From Edaphobacter sp. (GTDB taxonomy: Bacteria; Acidobacteriota; Terriglobia; Terriglobales; Acidobacteriaceae): a DNA stretch of 39,559 nt. Both the position numbers and the translations under genes were made by a program. The stretch lies in contig JAOAPB010000123.1 in assembly GCA_025462645.1 (NCBI GenBank), positions 1 to 39,559 of the forward strand. The letters run 5' to 3'. Positions 31,558 to 37,027 of the stretch are shown piece after piece (positions within the stretch are counted from its first letter, which is position 1; every line of letters starts with the position of its first letter). Below the pieces are notes generated by a model, which saw only the letters and a program-made list of their open reading frames with translations, did not search any database and had not been told where the DNA came from.

Positions 31558-32493
31558 GTGAACAAAATAGATGAATTGGTTAAAAAAGCAGTCACCCGTC
31601 GAACGTTTTTGGCAGGAGCCGGAACCACGGCCGCAGCCATGGCGGTCGCAGGCTGCAGCAGCAGTACTCCCAACCTCGGCAATCCGCCCCCACCCGTCAC
31701 TCCCCTTGATATCCCCGACAACGACATCCTGAACTTCGCCCTCAACCTCGAATACCTCGAGGCCGAGTTCTACCTCTACGCCGCTACCGGCAAAGGCCTT
31801 TCCGCCACTGACGCGCTCACCGGAGCAGGAACCACCACCGTCCCCTCCGGCATCGCCGCTGTTCCGTGGAGCAGCCCATCCTTCGCCCAGTACGCCAACG
31901 AGATCGCCCAGGACGAGCTAGATCACGTCCGCCTCCTCCAGTCCGCCATCACCGCCAACAAAGGCACCCCGGTCCCGCGTCCCAACCTCGACCTCACCTT
32001 CTTCGCCCCGCTCGCCGTCGCGGCAGGCATCACTACCACACCCACCTTCAATCCCTTCTCCAGCACCAACGCCTTCCTCGTCGGCGCCTTCGTCTTTGAG
32101 GATGTAGGCGTCACTGCCTACTCAGGCGCTGCTCCGCTGCTCACCAGCACAGCCATCCTCTCAGCCGCAGCCGGCATCCAGGCAGTCGAGGCGTACCACG
32201 CAGCCGAGATCCGCACCCTCCTCGTCGGCGGCGCCGCTCTCTCCAGCGATCAGACTTTCGTCGGCTACGCCAACAAGGTGTCCGCACTTCGCGGCACCCT
32301 CGGCGGCGGCAACGAGACTGCCCTCAGCGTCACCAGCATCGTCGCCGCTGACACCACCAATGCCATCGCCTTCCACCGCACAACCGATCAGGTCCTGCAC
32401 ATCGTCTACGGCGCAGCAGGCGGCGCTGGACTCGCCAAGGGCGGCTTCTTCCCCAATGGCCTCAACGGCAAGATCACAGCAACCGCTTCCTGA
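31558..32493 (+). CDS. Tat-exported ferritin-like lipoprotein (1)
   Basis: 311 residues, GTG start with GGAGAG 8 bases upstream. A twin-arginine signal (VTRRTFLAGAGTTAAAMAVAGC) ends in a lipobox, so it is likely exported folded and lipidated. The ferritin-like four-helix core has NLEYLEAEFY, EIAQDELDHVRLLQ, AFVFEDVGVTAYSGAA and GIQAVEAYHAAEIRTLL, which supply the Glu/His di-metal ligands. Similar acidobacterial proteins are called ferritin-like or desiccation-related. The paralogue follows after 16 bases, so they form one transcript. Role in iron or oxidative stress is inferred. Confidence 0.85.
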   Translation: MNKIDELVKKAVTRRTFLAGAGTTAAAMAVAGCSSSTPNLGNPPPPVTPLDIPDNDILNFALNLEYLEAEFYLYAATGKGLSATDALTGAGTTTVPSGIAAVPWSSPSFAQYANEIAQDELDHVRLLQSAITANKGTPVPRPNLDLTFFAPLAVAAGITTTPTFNPFSSTNAFLVGAFVFEDVGVTAYSGAAPLLTSTAILSAAAGIQAVEAYHAAEIRTLLVGGAALSSDQTFVGYANKVSALRGTLGGGNETALSVTSIVAADTTNAIAFHRTTDQVLHIVYGAAGGAGLAKGGFFPNGLNGKITATAS

Positions 32494-32509
32494 AGGACGG
32501 AGACATCAC

Positions 32510-33499
32510 ATGGCAACTCTAGAGACACAGCAGATCGATGAAGTCATCGTAAACAGCCGTCGCAAGATGTTCACTCTTGGCGGCGCAGCCCTCGCTGCTC
32601 TTATCCTTGGCGAATCCACCAAAGCACAGGCCCAGAGCGCCATCACCGACACCGACATCCTCAACTTCGCTCTCAACCTCGAGTATCTCGAAGCGCAGTT
32701 CTACAACCTCGCCGTCTACGGCGTCACCATCGACAAACTCGCCACGCCAATCCCCATCAGCGTCAACGGAGGCACCGGTGGAACCGTAACCCTCAAGCCC
32801 GCCTTCGCCAAAGTGCCCTTCACCAATCCAGTCATAGCCTCCTACGCTATGGAGACCGCCACCGAAGAGGGCAAGCACGTGAAATTCCTCCAGGGCGCGC
32901 TCGGTGCCGAGGCCGTCTCGATGCCCAACATCGACCTCTACACCTCCTTCAACACCCTCGCCACCGCCGCCGGCATAGGTGCATCGTTTGATCCCTTCGC
33001 CAACGATGCCTTCTTCCTCATCGGCGCCTACATCTTCGAGGACGTCGGCGTCTCCGCCTACCACGGTGCAGCAGGCCTCATCACCGATAAGGTCAACATC
33101 CTTCCCGCCGCCGTAGGCATCCACGCAGTCGAGGCGTATCACGCCGGCCTCATCCGCACCACCATCGCCGGTCTCGATTCACTCAACGGAAACACAACGC
33201 TCAGCGGCCTCACGCAGAAGATCTCGGCAGCCCGCTCCATGCTGGCGAACCCTTCCGGCGCCACCACCACCACGTTCACCGGCACCAAGGCCGACGACAT
33301 CGGCGTAACCACAACGACGGTAGACCTGAACGGAGCCCCAGGCTCAGGCGCCTTCACCGCAGCCACCATCGTAGACTGCGACTCCAACGCCGTCGGCTGG
33401 TCACGCACCACCAACCAAGTCCTCGCCATCGTCACCGGAGGCAGCGCCAACAACCAGGGAGTCTTCTTCCCGGCAGGTCTAAACGGGACCATCAAATAA
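32510..33499 (+). CDS. Tat-exported ferritin-like protein (2)
   Basis: About 329 residues from ATG 32510, with AAGGACGGAG just upstream; the longer frame overlaps the previous gene. A SRRKMFTLGGAALAALILG twin-arginine-type signal, then AQAQ as likely cleavage site, without a lipobox Cys. The same four helix signatures as its neighbour: NLEYLEAQFYNLA, TATEEGKHVKFLQ, AYIFEDVGVSAYHGAA, GIHAVEAYHAGLIRT. A tandem duplication; the pair may form a hetero-complex. It is followed by a hairpin at 33524-33555. Confidence 0.85.
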   Translation: MATLETQQIDEVIVNSRRKMFTLGGAALAALILGESTKAQAQSAITDTDILNFALNLEYLEAQFYNLAVYGVTIDKLATPIPISVNGGTGGTVTLKPAFAKVPFTNPVIASYAMETATEEGKHVKFLQGALGAEAVSMPNIDLYTSFNTLATAAGIGASFDPFANDAFFLIGAYIFEDVGVSAYHGAAGLITDKVNILPAAVGIHAVEAYHAGLIRTTIAGLDSLNGNTTLSGLTQKISAARSMLANPSGATTTTFTGTKADDIGVTTTTVDLNGAPGSGAFTAATIVDCDSNAVGWSRTTNQVLAIVTGGSANNQGVFFPAGLNGTIK

Positions 33500-33968
33500 C
33501 GTCACCACTGCCCCACTAAAGGAGTGCAGCCCCTCCGCGGAGGAAGGCGCTGCACCATCCTTCTGCACCCCTGCCTTGCTGTTCTCTGTGCACTACCGAT
33601 GCCCGTGTTCTCTCCCATGTCGCCACAAAAAGCACGGGTGCCCCATCCTTTGCGGTTCCATCGCAAAGAGTGGGAATGTAAAACCCTCCCATTTTCAGTG
33701 GTTCCCTTGCGGGCTTCCACCAGCCATCGATACGGCACCGGAACAGCGGCCATGATTGCCTGCCTATAAAAACGCATGGCCTTGCCATCGCCATGCATCA
33801 AACCATCTCGCAGAGTCACCTCCGCCTACGACACTCCCTCCCCCACCGTATCCACCCCAACAAACCGAAAGCTTGACACCTATACGTCAACACCGTCTAT
33901 CCTCATCTCCGACACACAAACATCAAAGCGAGCACAGCCAGCCCCCTTACCGCCGGAGTTACAACTTA
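33500..33968. other. Repeat-rich intergenic region before MFS transporter gene
   Basis: 469 bases. Hairpin GTGCAGC (33524-33530) with GCTGCAC (33549-33555), enclosing the palindrome CCTCCGCGGAGG; hairpin CTTTGCG/CGCAAAG at 33648-33668 within GGGTGCCCCATCC, a word that recurs at 36665. Further downstream TTGACA (33873) could be a -35, with TCTATC 17 bases later as a weak -10. It forms part of the palindrome TTGAC-8-GTCAA (33873-33890), a candidate operator. Frames here look repeat-derived. Confidence 0.55.
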
Positions 33969-35303
33969 ATGCCGATAAAAACCGCCAGCATCTCCGACAC
34001 CGGCTTCACCACCTCTGCTCCGGACAAATCGAACATCCGCTGGGTCGTCTGTGGTCTCCTATTCCTCGCCACCACCATCAACTACATGGACCGCTCGGTC
34101 TTCTCCCTCATCGAGCCCCTCCTCCACCTTCCCTTCATGGGCTGGGTCCCCGGCCTCGACCACGCCCACCAGACCGTCTACGACCTCAACTACGGCCGCA
34201 TCCTCATCTGCTTCCAGATCGCCTACGCCATCGGCTTCCTCTTCGCCGGCCGCATCATCGACAAGCTCGGCACCAAGACCGGCTACGCCATCGCCATCCT
34301 CGTCTGGGGATGCGCCTCCATCAGCCACTCCCTCGTCTCCAGCGTCGCCGGCTTCTGCATCGCACGCGTCTTCCTCGGCCTCGGCGAGTCAGGCAACTTC
34401 CCCGCCGCCATCAAAGCCACCACCGAGTGGTTCCCCTCCGAAGAGCGCGCCCTTGCCACCGGCCTCTTCAACTCCGGCTCCAACGCCTCCGCCTTCATCG
34501 CGCCCGTCCTCATCGCCGCCGTCACCGCGCGCTGGGGATGGCACGCCGCCTTCATCTGCACCGGATCCATGGGACTCATCTGGGCCGTCGTCTGGCTCTT
34601 CTTTCCCTACAACAAGCTCCGCCGCGGACTCACCCAGACCCAGATCAACCTCGCCCCCGTCACCCAGGGCGGCCCCATCTACTCCATCCTCGCCCGCCAC
34701 CGCGGCTTCTGGGCCTTCTGCGTCGCCAAGGGCCTCACCGACCCCATCTGGTGGTTCTATCTCTTCTATCTCCCCAAGTTCCTCAACGACAACTACGGCC
34801 TCGATCTCAACCACGTCAAGTACCCCCTCATCGTCATCTACACCGCGGCCAGCGTCGGCTCCGTCGCCGGAGGCTGGCTCTCCGGCTTCCGCATGAAGCA
34901 CGGCCACACCGTCAACTCCGGCCGCAAGTTCGCCCTGCTCATTTGTGCGATCTGCGTGACGCCCATCATGCTCGTCCCCCACATGCACACCCTCTTCCCC
35001 AACAACGCCTGGCCGGCCATCGCCCTCTTTTGCCTAGCCACCGCTGCCCACCAGGGCTGGTCCGCCAATCTCTTCTCCACACCAACCGACATGTTCCCCT
35101 CCACCGGCGTCAGCACTGTCGTCGGCATCGGCGGCACCGCCGGAGCCATCGGCGGAGCCGTCTTCACCTGGATCGTCTCCCACAACTTCTCGCTTCACCC
35201 CTTGATCATCTTTACGATGGCAGCCTTCGCCTACGTCATCGCCCTAGCCATCTTCCAACTCCTCGTACCGCGCCTCGGCGAGGTGCGCACCGCCGCCGCC
35301 TAA
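33969..35303 (+). CDS. MFS transporter, hexuronate/anion:cation symporter family
   Basis: About 444 residues from ATG 33969, GGAG 10 bases upstream; the longer frame is not supported. About 12 transmembrane helices. INYMDRSVFS after helix 1, GLGESGNFPAAIKATTEWFPSEERALATGLFNSGSN, and the C-terminal GWSANLFSTPTDMFPSTGVSTVVGIGG are typical of ExuT/GudP-like ACS-family carriers of hexuronates and related sugar acids. It lies upstream of a FadR-type regulator on the same strand, consistent with a sugar-acid uptake operon. Exact substrate unknown. Confidence 0.88.
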   Translation: MPIKTASISDTGFTTSAPDKSNIRWVVCGLLFLATTINYMDRSVFSLIEPLLHLPFMGWVPGLDHAHQTVYDLNYGRILICFQIAYAIGFLFAGRIIDKLGTKTGYAIAILVWGCASISHSLVSSVAGFCIARVFLGLGESGNFPAAIKATTEWFPSEERALATGLFNSGSNASAFIAPVLIAAVTARWGWHAAFICTGSMGLIWAVVWLFFPYNKLRRGLTQTQINLAPVTQGGPIYSILARHRGFWAFCVAKGLTDPIWWFYLFYLPKFLNDNYGLDLNHVKYPLIVIYTAASVGSVAGGWLSGFRMKHGHTVNSGRKFALLICAICVTPIMLVPHMHTLFPNNAWPAIALFCLATAAHQGWSANLFSTPTDMFPSTGVSTVVGIGGTAGAIGGAVFTWIVSHNFSLHPLIIFTMAAFAYVIALAIFQLLVPRLGEVRTAAA

Positions 35304-35363
35304 CCTTCACCATTCACCCCGTGTTACCCTTCTCTCAAATCGGCACAAGGAGCTCAGTTCGGC

Positions 35364-36161
35364 GTGAAAAAAGAGGCAGCCAAAGAAGTCCATGACGAGG
35401 TAACCGGCCACAGCCAGCTCACCATGCAGGTCGTCGAGCACGTACGTTCCCTCATCGCCAAAGGTGAAATCCACCCCGGCGACCGCCTCCCCCCCGAACG
35501 CGAACTGGCCCGCAAGCTCAAGATCTCGCGTTCCAGCCTCCGCGCCGGCATCGGCTTCCTCTCCGCCATGGGCGTCCTCAAAAGCCGTCACGGCGCCGGA
35601 ACCTTCGTCTCCACCGGCCCCCCGGCGCTCGACTCCAGCTCCCTCACCGTCCTCGGTGCGCTCCACGGCTTCCTTCCCTGGCAGATGTTCGAGGCCCGCC
35701 TCGTCCTCGAAGCCAGCGTAGCCGCTCTCGCCGCCGAACGCGCCACTGACGAGCACATCGCCGAGCTAGCCGAAGAGGTCGCCGAGATGTACGCCTCCCT
35801 CACCGACCCCCACGAGTACCTCATTCACGACGTCCGCTTCCACCGCACCATCGCCAAAGCCTCCGGCAACCCCATCCTCGGCGCCCTCATGGAGACCATC
35901 ACCGCCAGCCTCTACGGCGGCCGCATCGAGACCGTCATGAACTCCCAGGACCTCAAGGAATCCGCCGAGATGCACCGCGAGATCTACCGCGCCATCCGCT
36001 CCCACAACCCCACCCAGGCCCGCCACACCATGGAGCAGCATCTCAACCTCGCCCGCGCCGCCCAGGCCATAGAAGACCGCCTCGCCGAAGAAACCGCCGC
36101 CGCCGAAGCCGCCGCTGCCGCCCAATCCCCCACAAAAGATCCAGCCCCCTCCAACGCCTGA
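35364..36161 (+). CDS. FadR-subfamily GntR transcriptional regulator
   Basis: 265 residues, GTG start with AAGGAG 11 bases upstream. N-terminal winged HTH (about 20-88): VVEHVRSLIAKGEIHPGDRLPPERELARKLKISRSSLRAGIGFLSAMGVLKSRHGAGTFV. C-terminal FCD ligand domain with EARLVLEASVAALAAERA, the HDVRFHRTIAKASGNP metal/ligand motif, and MHREIYRAIRSHNP...HTMEQHL. An Ala/Glu-rich tail follows. It follows the MFS gene by 60 bases; probably regulates it in response to a sugar acid. Confidence 0.9.
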   Translation: MKKEAAKEVHDEVTGHSQLTMQVVEHVRSLIAKGEIHPGDRLPPERELARKLKISRSSLRAGIGFLSAMGVLKSRHGAGTFVSTGPPALDSSSLTVLGALHGFLPWQMFEARLVLEASVAALAAERATDEHIAELAEEVAEMYASLTDPHEYLIHDVRFHRTIAKASGNPILGALMETITASLYGGRIETVMNSQDLKESAEMHREIYRAIRSHNPTQARHTMEQHLNLARAAQAIEDRLAEETAAAEAAAAAQSPTKDPAPSNA

Positions 36162-36216
36162 ACCGCCGCGACCAACCCACAGACCGACGAACCGCGTATG
36201 CTTCTCTGAACTTCCT

Positions 36217-36240
36217 GTTCAGGTGATCCTTGTCCTGAAC
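36217..36240. promoter_or_regulatory. Hairpin upstream of tail-collar gene
   Basis: GTTCAGG (36217-36223) and CCTGAAC (36234-36240) form a perfect 7-bp stem with a 10-base loop, 57 bases before the tail-collar gene start. No T-tract follows. It might be an operator or a leader hairpin. Confidence 0.35.
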
Positions 36241-36296
36241 TCAACCTGGGCCATCACTTACACGTCACAACTGCCTTCGGGTAGAGGAGCCTCCCC

Positions 36297-36539
36297 ATGG
36301 ATCCATTTCTCGGCGAAATCAAAACCGTCGCCTTCAACTTCGCACCTCAGGGCTGGGCGCTCTGCAACGGGCAATCGCTGCCTATCAACCAGAACCAGGC
36401 GCTCTTCGCCCTCCTCGGCACCACCTACGGAGGCGACGGCAAAACCACCTTCAACCTCCCCAAGCTCGACGCCAAGTCTCATACAGAGCCCGTTCTCTAC
36501 ATCATCGCCCTCGCCGGAGTCTTTCCCGCCCGCCCCTAA
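36297..36539 (+). CDS. Short phage tail-collar domain protein
   Basis: 80 residues. MDPFLGEIKTVAFNFAPQGWALCNGQSLPI and ALFALLGTTYGGDGKTTFNLP match the tail-collar (microcystin-dependent protein-like) domain, but the usual middle and beta-rich region is missing, and the chain goes straight to the YIIALAGVFPARP ending. An internal deletion or a minimal natural version are both possible. No other phage gene is nearby, so this is more likely a host-domesticated collar protein. Start ATG 36297. Confidence 0.8.
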   Translation: MDPFLGEIKTVAFNFAPQGWALCNGQSLPINQNQALFALLGTTYGGDGKTTFNLPKLDAKSHTEPVLYIIALAGVFPARP

Positions 36540-37027
36540 CCACTAGCCGCTCAACCAACTGAGCAGCCCCGTAAGAGTAGGGAAGCAGGGTCCCATCCTT
36601 TCGCGCCTTTGCGAAAGGATGGGTTGCCTCTGCTGTTGCCTGTTCTCTGCAAGCCAGCCACGAACAAAGGGTGCCCCATCTTCGGCGCGGTCATATCGCG
36701 CCTAAGGTGGGCATTCGCCCACAGTGCGAACCGCTCTCCTCGAAACGATCACAAATTTTCGGGAATACAAACCGTCCCCCAGCCCAAACCGCGCAGTTGC
36801 ATTTGTCGTTGTCTGTTTCTCTCCACCCACTCCAAACCCGTCATTTCGACCGGAGCTGCTAACAGCCTCACCGTGAGCAGCGCAGCGGAGAAACCCGCTT
36901 CTCTACCCACACCGCTCCCCAGCCCGCACCGCGCCTTTGCAGTTGCAGTTACCTGTTCCCAAAGCTACCCAAAAGCCATCCCGCCAACCCAAACACCACC
37001 CCTGCTAAACTGACGATTGGCCCCAGC
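36540..37027. repeat. Repeat-rich intergenic region before metG
   Basis: 488 bases holding a perfect 13-bp hairpin CCCATCCTTTCGC/GCGAAAGGATGGG (36592-36623), a GGGTGCCCCATC repeat with GCGCG/CGCGC (36663-36700), and the second GTCATTTCGACCG repeat (36840-36910), plus degenerate GTTGC-type words. No supported gene; frames here look repeat-derived. No clear metG promoter. Confidence 0.65.
36840..36910. repeat. Dispersed repeat, GTCATTTCGACCG type (copy 2)
   Basis: Matches 17359-17430: GTCATTTCGACCG, CTCACCGTGAGC, CGCAGCGGAGAAA, CCGCTTCTCTACCC. Differences are concentrated in the middle (GAGCTGCTAACAGC here versus AAGTGGTTCTTAGT). Confidence 0.75.

Noticed and set aside
33502..33819. Hypothetical minus-strand gene in the gap after the ferritin-like genes
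   Set aside because: The frame is made of repeat hairpins, with another frame opposite it; no ribosome site or conserved feature.
36609..37013. Hypothetical gene upstream of metG
   Set aside because: Runs through two repeat types and overlaps the likely metG leader; composition is not protein-like.
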